Assembly: GCA_009392005.1 (NCBI GenBank)
Contig: VFHL01000005.1
Location: 62,001 to 126,000, forward strand
Source: SAR202 cluster bacterium
Lineage (GTDB): Bacteria > Chloroflexota > Dehalococcoidia > UBA6926 > VFHL01
DNA length: 64,000 nucleotides
Direction: 5' to 3'
The position numbers were made by a program, and so were the translations under genes. The notes under the pieces are model-generated. The model was given only the letters and a program-made list of their open reading frames with translations, was not told the DNA's origin and did not search any database. Shown one piece after another: positions 1 through 8,344 of this stretch. Each line of letters begins with the position of its first letter. The first letter of the stretch is position 1.

Positions 1-486
1 CCAATCTTTTCTTTTCAGGCGTGCGATGTCTAAAAGGATAGCGCGTGACACTACCCCGTTTTCCAACAATTCAATGGATCCGGCTTGCGCAAAATCACGT
101 GAATTCACGAGGCTAGCCGGCCTATCGTTGTACATTTTCCCATTCCAAAATGCGTGGCAACTGGCATCTAGATGTGTCACTGTTGAACCGTGAAATGCTA
201 CACCGATGAAATCCGATGTGCCTCCGGAACCTTTATCAGGCACTGTATCTCCGGCTGCGACCATGAAATGAACCGGTGGAATTCGTACATCTGGTGCCGG
301 CTCAGCCACGATTGGTCTCGCACATGATACAGTTTGACCCTCAGTCACTAACCCTGCGGCCTCTGCAATCTTTTGTGGAGTGATGAAATTGATTGTTCCG
401 ATTTCATCATCCGTGCCCCAGCGGCCCCAATTGTTGACCTGATCAAAATAAGCTAAAACTTCTTGCTCTGTCGGTTTGTTCGCCAT
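1..486 (-). CDS. Cyclase-family (kynurenine formamidase-like) hydrolase, 3' part cut off by window edge
   Basis: The reading frame starts at an ATG (484-486 on the minus strand) behind a strong GGAGGAG ribosome binding site and runs open to position 1, giving 162 codons of a protein usually near 300 residues. The protein has the metal-binding signature of the cyclase family, seen as HGSTVTHLDASCH (compare HxGTHxDxxxH), and a typical N-terminus with NNWGRWGTDDEIGTINFI. Family members are Mn/Zn-dependent amide or lactone hydrolases such as kynurenine formamidase. The actual substrate cannot be read from sequence. The divalent-metal ligands appear intact. It is read away from tRNA-Gly, which lies 57 bp upstream of its start. 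The family call is firm and the substrate is unknown. Confidence 0.85.
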   Translation of the reverse strand, partial: MANKPTEQEVLAYFDQVNNWGRWGTDDEIGTINFITPQKIAEAAGLVTEGQTVSCARPIVAEPAPDVRIPPVHFMVAAGDTVPDKGSGGTSDFIGVAFHGSTVTHLDASCHAFWNGKMYNDRPASLVNSRDFAQAGSIELLENGVVSRAILLDIARLKRKDW

Positions 487-543
487 ACAAATCTCCTCCG
501 TGTATCTTTTTGACAAGCGAGATAGACAATTGCTGAAACAATT

Positions 544-618
544 TGGAGCGGGCGATGGGATTTGAACCCACGACATCTTGCTTGGGAAGCAAGCACTCTA
601 CCGCTGAGTTACGCCCGC
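544..618 (-). tRNA. tRNA-Gly (anticodon CCC)
   Basis: The minus strand folds as a cloverleaf. The acceptor stem is GCGGGCG (618-612) paired with CGCCCGC (554-548). The anticodon stem CTTGC/GCAAG encloses the loop TTCCCAA, so the anticodon is CCC. The T-loop reads GTTCAAATC. The 3' CCA is encoded (546-544). It resembles bacterial glyU. It would read GGG codons. Confidence 0.95.
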
Positions 619-1243
619 GCATCATCATTTAGCCACTCGGTATTTGTGATGTCAAGGCATGAAATTCTTCACAACAGAGCACTTTTATCGATGAATAATT
701 TATAAACATAGAGGGGAAGAAAAAAGAGTTTTCCTGATCCCAGATACAACTTATGAGGAAACGCGACGTAACACATAGGACAAAGTGAGAAAATGAGAGC
801 ATGCAGTCTGAGTTAACGACCATACAGCTATATCCACAAGTTCGGAAAACGCAAGCCTAATGCTTTGACTCGGCGGAGAAGAAGCAAGTATTATCACCGT
901 GACCGATGAACAGCAGGGTATCGATTTAATTAGTGACAATTAAGCATGATAGCTTGATATTCAGTGAAGAATTAGGAGCGGAGGGAGAGGCCTTAAACTT
1001 CAGTTCTTACAGCGGTTTGTTTAGCAAGAATTAATCGAGCATTTTTGGTCAAGCCTTTTGAATTTCTGTCAACTGCAATTATGGTTGTGAGGTAGCCTTC
1101 ACAAGAGATGCCGTAGTTGCGGGCATGGGGTCGCAAAGCTATCTTTTAACATCATGTTATGGATACTCTGGGTGTCTTTGTGCCTTTTTTCAGCATTTGA
1201 ATCAAGGGAACTGGCTAGATTTGGATCAATCCGGGGGGCGTTG
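619..1243. other. Gene-free region upstream of the dnaA-type gene; possible regulatory or origin DNA
   Basis: About 620 bp carry no convincing coding frame on either strand; the short frames present lack ribosome binding sites. It includes AT-rich patches (around 675-700 and 910-960). A nonamer at 830-838 (atatccaca) differs by one base from the classical DnaA box TTATCCACA. A possible promoter for the downstream gene is TTGAAT (1058-1063), a 16-bp spacer, then TATGGT (1080-1085). An origin is only a possibility: I see no cluster of boxes, and the adjacent DnaA protein has altered contact residues. Confidence 0.4.
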
Positions 1244-2617
1244 GTGCGAAAAGAGAATCGGGCCAAAGAATTGTGGGTTGCAACGCTTGGCGCGCTGCAA
1301 GTTCAAGTTCCGGCATCATTGTATGACGCTTGTCTAAAAAAGAGCCACGGGATTGATTTCCAGGGCGAAGAATTTTTGATTAGCGTTGATTCACCCTTTG
1401 CTCGGGAGATGTTAGAGAAAAGGATGCATTCGCTTCTTGAGCGAACTCTAAGCAAGATTCTTAAACAAAAAGTTCGTTTGGCGATTCAAGTGGGCGCTTC
1501 CCCCGTTAAAGAGGAAGAAAAAAAACTGCCAATAAAACGAAGTAAAACACCTCCCTCTCGCGTTGGGAATATAGATGCAAGTGCCAATCCTAGGTATACT
1601 TTCAACTCTTTTGTTGTTGGTGAAAATAATGAAATGGCTTATAGTGCGGCACTAGCTGTCGCTCAATCACCAGCGACGCTCTACAACCCACTATATATCC
1701 ATTCTGATGTCGGGCTTGGAAAGACGCATTTGTTACAAGCGGTGCGGCATTCTGCCTCAGCGAACGGCCTGACGACTTTATTTGTTTCCTCAGAACAGTT
1801 TGTTTCAGATTTTGTTGCTTCTGTACGTGGTCAATCAAGTAATAATTTTCGCGATAAGTACAGATCACCAGATATTCTCTTGGTTGATGATATTCAATTC
1901 CTTAGTGGTAAATCTCAGTCAGAGGAAAGCTTTTTCCATGTATTTAATTCTCTCCATGAATCTAATCGACAAATTATTGTTACTAGCGATTGCCCCCCAG
2001 AAGAACTCAAAAAAGCGCAGAGTAGGCTGGTTTCTCGCCTGCAATGGGGACTTGAGGTAGAGGTGTCTATGCCCTCTGAGGAGACGCGGTTTGCAATCCT
2101 GAAGAAAAAATCTTCTAAATTGCCTTTCAAGATAAGCGAGGACATTCTTTCCTTAATAGCATCTATACCCGTCACCAGTGTCAGAGCGCTTGAGGGAAAT
2201 CTGAATAAAGTTATTGCTTTGGTCAATATGAAGAAAGAACCACTGACCATGGATTCCTGCAAAAACCTCCTAGATTTTGGAGTATCGACAGAAGGCGAAA
2301 TGTCAGGGAATTCGCATGGAATTAGACTGAAATTAATGGACAAAGCGCTAGAAATTGTTGGTGAATATTACGGGATATCGGTCAATGTAATGAAAGGTGC
2401 GTCTAGAGAGCGTCGCTCAGCACGAGCTCGGCAAATAGCTATGTACTTAATTTACGAGTCTAGTGATTTTGCTCCTTCCGAGATTGGTGAATTCTTGGGC
2501 AGTAGGCATGCGAAAACGATTCAATATGGAATCGATAAAATAAACAATAGCTATAGAACAGAAGATCATTTCAAAAATGAAATTGACCATCTGAAATCTG
2601 TTCTGGTAAATAGTTAG
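1244..2617 (+). CDS. dnaA: DnaA-type replication initiator ATPase with divergent DNA-box recognition motif
   Basis: The protein has the DnaA layout. A short N-terminal domain I (AKELWVATLGALQVQV) is followed by a lysine/proline linker. The AAA+ domain has Walker A GLGKTH, Walker B ILLVDDIQF, the arginine-finger segment SRLVSRLQWGL and sensor 2 VRALEGNLNKV. Domain IV has SARARQIAMYL. Known DnaA oligomerises on origin boxes and melts DNA. Here the box-reading motif is SRHAKTIQYG rather than GRDHTTVLHA, so the residues equivalent to E. coli D433, H434 and T435 are H, A and K, and P423 is S. GTG 1244 (457 aa) is preferred, 5 bases after a G-run. An ATG at 1154 would add a hydrophobic stretch not typical of DnaA. 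gatB rather than dnaN follows. It could be the main initiator with changed specificity or a second paralog. Confidence 0.85.
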   Translation: MRKENRAKELWVATLGALQVQVPASLYDACLKKSHGIDFQGEEFLISVDSPFAREMLEKRMHSLLERTLSKILKQKVRLAIQVGASPVKEEEKKLPIKRSKTPPSRVGNIDASANPRYTFNSFVVGENNEMAYSAALAVAQSPATLYNPLYIHSDVGLGKTHLLQAVRHSASANGLTTLFVSSEQFVSDFVASVRGQSSNNFRDKYRSPDILLVDDIQFLSGKSQSEESFFHVFNSLHESNRQIIVTSDCPPEELKKAQSRLVSRLQWGLEVEVSMPSEETRFAILKKKSSKLPFKISEDILSLIASIPVTSVRALEGNLNKVIALVNMKKEPLTMDSCKNLLDFGVSTEGEMSGNSHGIRLKLMDKALEIVGEYYGISVNVMKGASRERRSARARQIAMYLIYESSDFAPSEIGEFLGSRHAKTIQYGIDKINNSYRTEDHFKNEIDHLKSVLVNS

Positions 2618-2707
2618 TAAAAGTTTCGCCGTCTTGGATGAAACGATGAAATGACGAACTCTTCAAGCATCTTTGATTAGTATTCTAGGTAAATTCAAGA
2701 GTGATGG

Positions 2708-2713
2708 TACAAT
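2708..2713 (+). promoter_or_regulatory. Possible -10 element (TACAAT) for gatB
   Basis: TGGTACAATT lies about 50 bp upstream of the favoured gatB start at 2763. The -10 fits sigma70-type sequences, but I see no clear -35 at 17 bp. If real, it supports the 2763 TTG start, because the alternative upstream TTG at 2673 would then lie outside the transcript. Confidence 0.35.
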
Positions 2714-2762
2714 TCACACGTACCCAAGATGGGCGCATAATCCTAAATTTGAGGATATAAAA

Positions 2763-4226
2763 TTGCTACTTGAACCGGTTATCGGGCTAGAAGTCCATGT
2801 GCAACTTCTTACACGTACAAAAATGTTCTGCGCGTGTGTTTCAGATTCGTCTGGTGGTGAACCGAACACTCGGGTTTGTCCAGTGTGTCTCGGCCTGCCC
2901 GGGGTTTTGCCAGTAGTTAACAAGCGAGCGGTTCAATTTACTGTAATGACGGGCCTGGCCCTAAACAGTACTATCGCAAGTGATACAAAATTTGATCGCA
3001 AGAACTACCCCTACCCTGATCTGATGAAGGGATATCAAATTAGCCAATTTGATATCCCTATTGCATCGGGAGGCTGGCTTGAGCTAGACAGCGGGAATCG
3101 ATTAGGTATCACGCGAGTGCATATGGAAGAAGATACTGCTCGGTTAATTCATCGGGTGGATGATGCTACTGGGAAAGGATTTTCACTGGTTGACGTTAAT
3201 CGGTCAGGAATACCCTTAATGGAAATCGTGGGTGATCCTGATATCTCATCCGCCGATGATGCGCGGGAGTACCTTACAAAATTACGGTCAATCGTTCAAT
3301 ATCTCGGGGTTTCGACAGGTAATATGGAAGAGGGTAGTTTTCGCTGCGACGCAAATATAAGCCTAAAAATAGATGGGCAAATGTCAGATCAGCGCGTTGA
3401 AGTGAAAAACATGAACAGCTTTCGGGCCGTTCATGGCGCTCTTGAGTATGAGATTCAAAGACAAACTGAAGTGCTTGAAAAAGGACAGCGAATTGTACAG
3501 GAAACCCGAGGCTGGATAGAGGACCAAGGCATCACAGTGTCCCAAAGATCCAAAGAAGAAGCGCATGATTATCGATATTTTCCAGAACCTGATCTACCGC
3601 CACTTGTCGTTGATCCAATTTGGGTAGAAGATATCCGCTCAAAGTTACCAGAATTACCCGAGAACAGACGCAAAAGGTTCCAAGAGGAATATGATTTATC
3701 GGAATATGATGCTAATCAATTAGTGGCGACAAAAGCGAGTGCGGACTTTTTTGAAGATTCTTTATCGACACGTGGCGATAAACAGTCAATAGAATCTGCT
3801 ATAGCGAAGTCGACAGCTAACTGGATTAATACAGACCTAGCTCACCTTTTAAACGATGCCGGGGTAAACATTGAAAATTCCCCTATATCGCCTGCTTCTT
3901 TAAGTGAAATGCTTGCTTTCATTGAAGATGGAACGATTAGCTCGAAGATGGCAAAAGATCTTTTCGAGGAAATGTTTCACACTGAAAAAGGCGCTAAAGT
4001 AATCATTGAGGCCAAAGGTTTAAATCAAATCAGTGATGATGACGCATTGGCAGAATTTGTTAGTGGTGTGATCGCTGAGAATTCAAAAGCTGTGGATGAT
4101 TATCGGAATGGCAAAGAGACAGCCGTAAAGTTTCTGGTCGGCCAAGTGATGCGGGTTACTCGAGGCCAGGCGAATCCTCAAAAGGCGACTGAAGCGGTTC
4201 TTAGCCAACTTGATCGAGATGTTTAA
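2763..4226 (+). CDS. gatB: Aspartyl/glutamyl-tRNA(Asn/Gln) amidotransferase subunit B
   Basis: GatB is the kinase-like subunit of GatCAB. It phosphorylates Glu-tRNA(Gln) or Asp-tRNA(Asn) before ammonia from GatA completes the amidation. The N-terminal catalytic domain is clear: EPVIGLEVHVQL, then the Cys motif FCACVSDS...CPVCLGLPG, then NYPYPDLMKGYQISQ and HMEEDTARLIH. The C-terminal YqeY-like tRNA-binding domain ends with LVGQVMRVTRGQANP. I chose the TTG at 2763 because GAGG sits 8 bases upstream and the resulting 487 aa begin where GatB proteins normally begin. The frame is open to a TTG at 2673, which would add 30 atypical residues. The 3' end overlaps the next gene by 8 bp. gatA and gatC are not in the window. 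Confidence 0.95.
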   Translation: MLLEPVIGLEVHVQLLTRTKMFCACVSDSSGGEPNTRVCPVCLGLPGVLPVVNKRAVQFTVMTGLALNSTIASDTKFDRKNYPYPDLMKGYQISQFDIPIASGGWLELDSGNRLGITRVHMEEDTARLIHRVDDATGKGFSLVDVNRSGIPLMEIVGDPDISSADDAREYLTKLRSIVQYLGVSTGNMEEGSFRCDANISLKIDGQMSDQRVEVKNMNSFRAVHGALEYEIQRQTEVLEKGQRIVQETRGWIEDQGITVSQRSKEEAHDYRYFPEPDLPPLVVDPIWVEDIRSKLPELPENRRKRFQEEYDLSEYDANQLVATKASADFFEDSLSTRGDKQSIESAIAKSTANWINTDLAHLLNDAGVNIENSPISPASLSEMLAFIEDGTISSKMAKDLFEEMFHTEKGAKVIIEAKGLNQISDDDALAEFVSGVIAENSKAVDDYRNGKETAVKFLVGQVMRVTRGQANPQKATEAVLSQLDRDV

Positions 4227-4596
4227 CATCGTTCGCGGGGCTCTTATTGGTAGCGCAATCACGCTTGCTTTGTATATTGTTCCAGTCGTGCATTTCTTCG
4301 GGCCGTTTATAGGCGGGCTCGTTGGGGCCTCAATTTCAAAGATTTCTTTCTCATGGGCATGGGTTTTTGGCCCATTCATGGCTCTTGTAATTGGATTGGT
4401 AGTTACTATTTTAGGTCAGTTAGTAACGACTATTCTCCAGAGCTTGTCGATTCAAATGCCTTTTGGAGAAAGTAGTGGGTTTTCTCTGATTCTTGGAGGA
4501 GTTATAGCGGTACATTCGCTGATATTGGGGACCTTAGGGGCCGTGGTGGGAAGTTTTATCGCCGCGCGATCTAAAGGTAAGCAGTCAGTGTCATGA
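4219..4596 (+). CDS. Small polytopic membrane protein of unknown function
   Basis: This 125-residue protein consists mostly of three or four hydrophobic, glycine-rich segments: NIVRGALIGSAITLALYIV, a central pair around VFGPFMALVIGLVVTILG, and a final GVIAVHSLILGTLGAVVGSF. It ends in the charged tail ARSKGKQS. The pattern resembles DUF5518-like small membrane proteins, but I do not recognise a family with certainty. ATG 4219 lies inside the last codons of gatB (8-bp overlap). A TTG at 4210 is also possible. Its 3' end overlaps yvcK by 4 bp, so it is translationally coupled within gatB-yvcK-secG. Confidence 0.7.
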   Translation: MFNIVRGALIGSAITLALYIVPVVHFFGPFIGGLVGASISKISFSWAWVFGPFMALVIGLVVTILGQLVTTILQSLSIQMPFGESSGFSLILGGVIAVHSLILGTLGAVVGSFIAARSKGKQSVS

Positions 4597-5564
4597 ATGG
4601 GCACCGCGTTACCGCTATTGGCGGTGGTACAGGGTTAGCGAATCTCCTGGATGGTTTGAGAATGCGTACAGAGAATATTACCGCCATTGTGTCAGTAGCT
4701 GATGATGGAGGGAGTTCGGGGATACTTCGTGACGAATTCGGTATGCTTCCACCAGGTGATTTCAGAAGTTGTTTGGTTGCATTGTCCGACGCTGATCCCT
4801 TAATCAAAGACCTTTTTAAGTATCGGTTTGTGACAGAATCATCGCTTGCGGGGCATAGTTTAGGGAATTTGTTAATTGCCGCATTGTCTACCTTGTCGGG
4901 AGGTTTTGAAAATGCGATTGATGTTTCGAGCCAGCTTTTGAATATTAAGGGCAAAGTACTACCGGCTTCCTTGGAGAATATTGTCCTTATGGCCGAAATG
5001 ATGGATGAGAAGATTGTGAGTGGTGAATCAAACATTACATCTCATGAGAGTGTTATAAAAAAAGTTTTTATTGGTGAACCTGATGTCGAAGCATACCCTC
5101 CAGCTGAGGATGCAATTCGGCAAGCAGAACTAATAATAGTTGGCCCAGGTAGCTTGTATACGAGTGTGATACCAAATTTTCTTATCAGAGGGATACGAGA
5201 TGCGATTCAAGAAGCATCTGCACCGTGTGTCTACGTTTGTAATGTGGCAACACAAGTAGGCGAGACAGACGGATTCAACGCTGGAGATCATGTTCGCACA
5301 CTTCTAGAACATGTCGGCGACGGCGTGATTGATTATGTTGTCGTAAACGATAATATTAAGAATCGCCTAGCTAATGAATTGGACTTCAGGCCAGTATCAC
5401 CTGATGGATTACCAATAAACGGAGTTGTTGCCCTATATAAAGATGTTGTAAATACTGCATCTCCGGTGCTTCACGACTCACGAAAATTATGCGAAGTGCT
5501 CCTTAATGCATTAGAAAAAGGTACACTAACAAAGAATCCAATAGCTGATCGAGGTGTTTCGTGA
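4593..5564 (+). CDS. yvcK: YvcK/CofD-family protein (gluconeogenesis/cell-shape factor)
   Basis: The N-terminus IGGGTGLANLLDGLR and the motif SVADDGGSSGILRDE are diagnostic of the CofD-like YvcK family, as are PPGDFRSCLVAL, HSLGNLLIAAL and the nucleotide-sugar-binding segment GPGSLYTSVIPN. Bacillus YvcK binds UDP-sugars and is needed for growth on gluconeogenic carbon and for cell-wall homeostasis. CofD itself makes coenzyme F420, but its required deazaflavin pocket cannot be judged here. The length (323 aa) is typical. ATG 4593 overlaps the previous stop (ATGA), and its own stop overlaps the GTG of secG. Unlike Firmicutes, no rapZ or whiA neighbours are present. Confidence 0.9.
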   Translation: MNGHRVTAIGGGTGLANLLDGLRMRTENITAIVSVADDGGSSGILRDEFGMLPPGDFRSCLVALSDADPLIKDLFKYRFVTESSLAGHSLGNLLIAALSTLSGGFENAIDVSSQLLNIKGKVLPASLENIVLMAEMMDEKIVSGESNITSHESVIKKVFIGEPDVEAYPPAEDAIRQAELIIVGPGSLYTSVIPNFLIRGIRDAIQEASAPCVYVCNVATQVGETDGFNAGDHVRTLLEHVGDGVIDYVVVNDNIKNRLANELDFRPVSPDGLPINGVVALYKDVVNTASPVLHDSRKLCEVLLNALEKGTLTKNPIADRGVS

Positions 5565-5782
5565 TACCAGCATTTCAAATTATTCAGATCATAATATCGG
5601 TGATTTTAATAGCCGTTATTCTCCTTCAGGTTCGAATGCAAGGACTCGGGGGCGTATTTGGTCAGGGGTCTTCTATAGCGAGAGCGCGGAGGGGATTTGA
5701 GAAAACATTGTTTCAATTTACGATTGTTCTATCTATCTTGTTCGTGGTTATTTCCATCATTTCTGTGATTGTTCAAAGATAG
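5561..5782 (+). CDS. secG: Preprotein translocase subunit SecG
   Basis: This is a 73-residue protein with two transmembrane segments (IIQIIISVILIAVILLQ and FTIVLSILFVVISIISVIV) around a cytoplasmic loop. The loop has the SecG hallmark glycine-rich stretch LGGVFGQGSS, followed by ARRGFEKTLF. SecG stimulates SecYE/SecA protein export. The GTG start overlaps the yvcK stop (GTGA). The short length is normal. secD and secF lie elsewhere in the window (53.8-56.1 kb). Confidence 0.9.
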   Translation: MIPAFQIIQIIISVILIAVILLQVRMQGLGGVFGQGSSIARARRGFEKTLFQFTIVLSILFVVISIISVIVQR

Positions 5783-6033
5783 ATTTTGGGCGCACACTTT
5801 TGCCTTCTATCTGTTAGTGAGTGGAAAACGCATGGCAAGATATTCCTTATTTATTTTGCTTATACCTTGCGTGAGCTAACCCAATTACGAGTGGCTTTTT
5901 GGAGGTTGAAGAACTTCCTTATACCAATTTCATAGCATGTTAATTAACTCGGATATTTTGGATTTTAGGAGCTGGAAAGAAGATTCCTCATTGCCACGAT
6001 TAGTATGATTTTCACAGCATTGACGAGACAGGT

Positions 6034-7290
6034 ATGAAAACTTTTAATGACGTATTTTATGGCTGGTGGATCGCCATCGCCGCCATGACAGTTTTGTCAG
6101 TTGGAGCAGGTGTTTATTGGCAAGGATTTGGAGTTTTTTTCTTGCCATTAGCGCACGAATTCTCCACTAGTCGTGCCGCCCTTTCAGGCGTAGTATCCAT
6201 TTCGCAGCTTGAAGGGGGCTTGTTGGGACCAGTTGGCGGATACTTGGTCGATCGATATGGGCCGAGGAAAATGATGCTGATTGGTGGAAGCTTCATGGGG
6301 TTAGGATTCCTTCTTTTGTCGCAAGTCCAATCTCTGATGATGTTTTATGTAGTCTTTCTCCTTGTAATTTCTGTTGGCATGTCAATTGGGATCCGCGTTC
6401 CTGCCCTGGTTGCCCCGGTGAATTGGTTCATTAAGAAGCGGGGGCGTGCTTTAGGAATCGCCACTTCGGGTGGAGGTTTAGGTGGTGTTTTTGTTCCATT
6501 TCTGGGTTGGCTTATTGTCGCTGTTGGTTGGAGAACAACAGCTGTTATAGCAGGATTGATGGTTTGGGTTGTAGCATTACCTTTAGCTTTTTTTATGCGC
6601 ACTCGTCCCGAAGATTATGGTCTTTTACCTGATGGAGAAAGATCTGTTTCCCAAAACGTTGAGACTTCTGAAAATGGTCTTGAGGATACGATTTCAGGTG
6701 AAGCTGAGTACACGTTGATGCAAGCCTTAAAGACTCCTGCTTTTTGGTTTCTGGCAATTGTTCTAGGCCTTCGCCAATTAGCTATTGGTGCCATAGCGTT
6801 ACATCAAGTTCCGTTCCTTGTCGGCATAGGCATCAGAACTGAAATCGCTGCAACGGTTTTAGGCATGACAGGTGTGATTAGTATTCTTGGACGTTTCGGT
6901 TTCGGTTGGTTAGCTGAGAAGATCTCTACAAGGTACGTGATGGCTATCACAATGGGATTAGTTGCATTAGGCTCATTTGTTTTGGCGAACGTTGGTACGT
7001 GGTGGCATTTGTTTTTTTTCGTTCCCATCTATGCTGTTGGCTGGGGGGGTGGTGCGACATTGATGTTCGCGCTACGGGCGGAATATTTTGGCCGTAAAGC
7101 TTTTGGCACAATATCAGGAGCCATGGATGCGATTCAGATGTTTGGATTAGTATTGGGTCCCGTGTTTGCAGGGTTAGTCTATGATTTGACAGAGAGCTAC
7201 TATCCAGCTTTCATAACGTTCGCAATATCAGCGGCTCTTGCCGCATTAACAATGGTCTTTATTCGGCCACCTGAACGACGAAATGGATGA
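6034..7290 (+). CDS. MFS transporter, monocarboxylate/oxalate-formate antiporter type
   Basis: This 418-residue protein has twelve hydrophobic segments split by a charged central loop (about residues 195-230). The family motif A region reads GGYLVDRYGPRKMMLIGG after helix 2. The N-terminus (FYGWWIAIAAMTVLSVGAGVYW) is typical of the OFA/MCT-like branch that moves monocarboxylates and related acids. The substrate cannot be determined. ATG 6034 follows a weak purine-rich site. The 250-bp gap upstream holds nothing I recognise. It precedes an enoyl-CoA hydratase and a CoA-transferase in the same orientation, so uptake of an acid that is then CoA-activated is a reasonable inference, although the 174-bp gap may separate transcripts. 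Confidence 0.8.
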   Translation: MKTFNDVFYGWWIAIAAMTVLSVGAGVYWQGFGVFFLPLAHEFSTSRAALSGVVSISQLEGGLLGPVGGYLVDRYGPRKMMLIGGSFMGLGFLLLSQVQSLMMFYVVFLLVISVGMSIGIRVPALVAPVNWFIKKRGRALGIATSGGGLGGVFVPFLGWLIVAVGWRTTAVIAGLMVWVVALPLAFFMRTRPEDYGLLPDGERSVSQNVETSENGLEDTISGEAEYTLMQALKTPAFWFLAIVLGLRQLAIGAIALHQVPFLVGIGIRTEIAATVLGMTGVISILGRFGFGWLAEKISTRYVMAITMGLVALGSFVLANVGTWWHLFFFVPIYAVGWGGGATLMFALRAEYFGRKAFGTISGAMDAIQMFGLVLGPVFAGLVYDLTESYYPAFITFAISAALAALTMVFIRPPERRNG

Positions 7291-7374
7291 CATTTCGATG
7301 TTTATTTTCAGCATTATCAAAGCCCAGCATTCTAATTGAAATAAATGATGGTGACAGGCTCGCCTCCTTTTGAT

Positions 7375-7403
7375 TTAACAGTTTCTATTTTCGTTTGTTG
7401 TAA
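7375..7403 (+). promoter_or_regulatory. Possible promoter for enoyl-CoA hydratase/CoA-transferase pair
   Basis: TTAACA (7375-7380), a 17-bp spacer and TTGTAA (7398-7403; or the overlapping TAAAAT at 7401-7406) lie about 60 bp before the enoyl-CoA hydratase start. The match to the sigma70 consensus is only moderate. Confidence 0.3.
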
Positions 7404-7464
7404 AATTCGCTAAGCGAACTGTAAACGAGTCAAATTCAAGAATAAGACAAAAGGGGACTTTATA

Positions 7465-8328
7465 ATGCCAGAGTATGACAACGTACTTTATGAGAAACGC
7501 GAACATGTAGCAATTATTACTCTGAACAATCCGGAACGGTTAAATTCTTTAAGTATCGGGCTAAAAGAAGATATTGAAGCAGCTATGATGCATGCCGCGA
7601 ATGATCGGGATGTACGTGCAATTATTTGGACTGGATCTGGCCGAGCGTTTTCCGCAGGTGCAAATATGGGAGGACGTGGCGATGAAGGTTTCAAGAGGGA
7701 CCCGAGAGAACAGGGATTGATGGGCAACTATCTTGCAGCGGAAGAGTATCGAGAATGGGGTGTCCGGTGGCAATCGGCAGTCTCTCAACCAATAATTGGC
7801 GCGATTAACGGGTACTGTTTGGGTCGTGGTTTCGAATATGCTCTACACAGCGATATTTTGATTGCGTCCGAACGGGCTGCTTTTGGAGCTCCAGAGATCC
7901 GGCATGGAAGTATAGCAGCGACACGGCTACCGTTCTTTGTGAGCGCTCAGTGGGCAAAGCGTATTATCCTCACTGGGGATCATGTAAGTGCAGAAACAGC
8001 GGAGCGTATTGGGCTGGTTGTTGATGTGGTTCCGCATGAAAAATTGATGGATGCAGCATTTTCTTTAGCGCAACGTTTTGCTCACATTCCGCCTTTTGCC
8101 GTGCGTTTCAATAAACGAATGATTGATGGAACGCTTGAAGCCATGGGAATGAATTCAGCTTTATCTTACAGTTCAATGGTTGATGCGATTGGTCATGCTA
8201 CAGCAAGAGAACAACCTGGTGTTCGCGTTACTGATGGGGTTGACCTTGATAAGATTAGGCAAGAGGAAGGCACTGGCGCTTTTATTAAAGCACGTGACAA
8301 GCCATTTGGGCCATCACCACACCTATAG
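7465..8328 (+). CDS. Enoyl-CoA hydratase/isomerase (crotonase) family protein
   Basis: This 287-residue protein has the crotonase fold. NPERLNSLS is the CoA-binding entry. GRAFSAGANM forms the first oxyanion-hole segment. GYCLGRGFEYALHSD and GAPEIRHGSIA hold the two acidic catalytic positions found in hydratases (E in GFEYA and E in APEIR), both present. Members hydrate or isomerise enoyl-CoA in the cytoplasm. The second oxyanion segment is GRG rather than the usual GGG. The start has a ribosome binding site (AAAGGGG). The next gene, 16 bp downstream, is a double CoA-transferase, so both probably act on the same acyl-CoA route. The exact substrate is unknown. Confidence 0.85.
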   Translation: MPEYDNVLYEKREHVAIITLNNPERLNSLSIGLKEDIEAAMMHAANDRDVRAIIWTGSGRAFSAGANMGGRGDEGFKRDPREQGLMGNYLAAEEYREWGVRWQSAVSQPIIGAINGYCLGRGFEYALHSDILIASERAAFGAPEIRHGSIAATRLPFFVSAQWAKRIILTGDHVSAETAERIGLVVDVVPHEKLMDAAFSLAQRFAHIPPFAVRFNKRMIDGTLEAMGMNSALSYSSMVDAIGHATAREQPGVRVTDGVDLDKIRQEEGTGAFIKARDKPFGPSPHL

Positions 8329-8344
8329 ATTGCAGTGAGGAGAG

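Noticed and set aside
443..628. Minus-strand open frame across the tRNA-Gly gene
   Set aside because: It overlaps the tRNA and the start of the cyclase gene; no ribosome site or coding character.
1095..1180. Similarity to a c-di-GMP-I (GEMM) riboswitch core (GGTCGCAAAGCTA) before dnaA
   Set aside because: The short motif is present, but the second receptor stem with GGGTTACC-like bases and the GNRA loop region cannot be matched, and the motif lies around the dnaA start.
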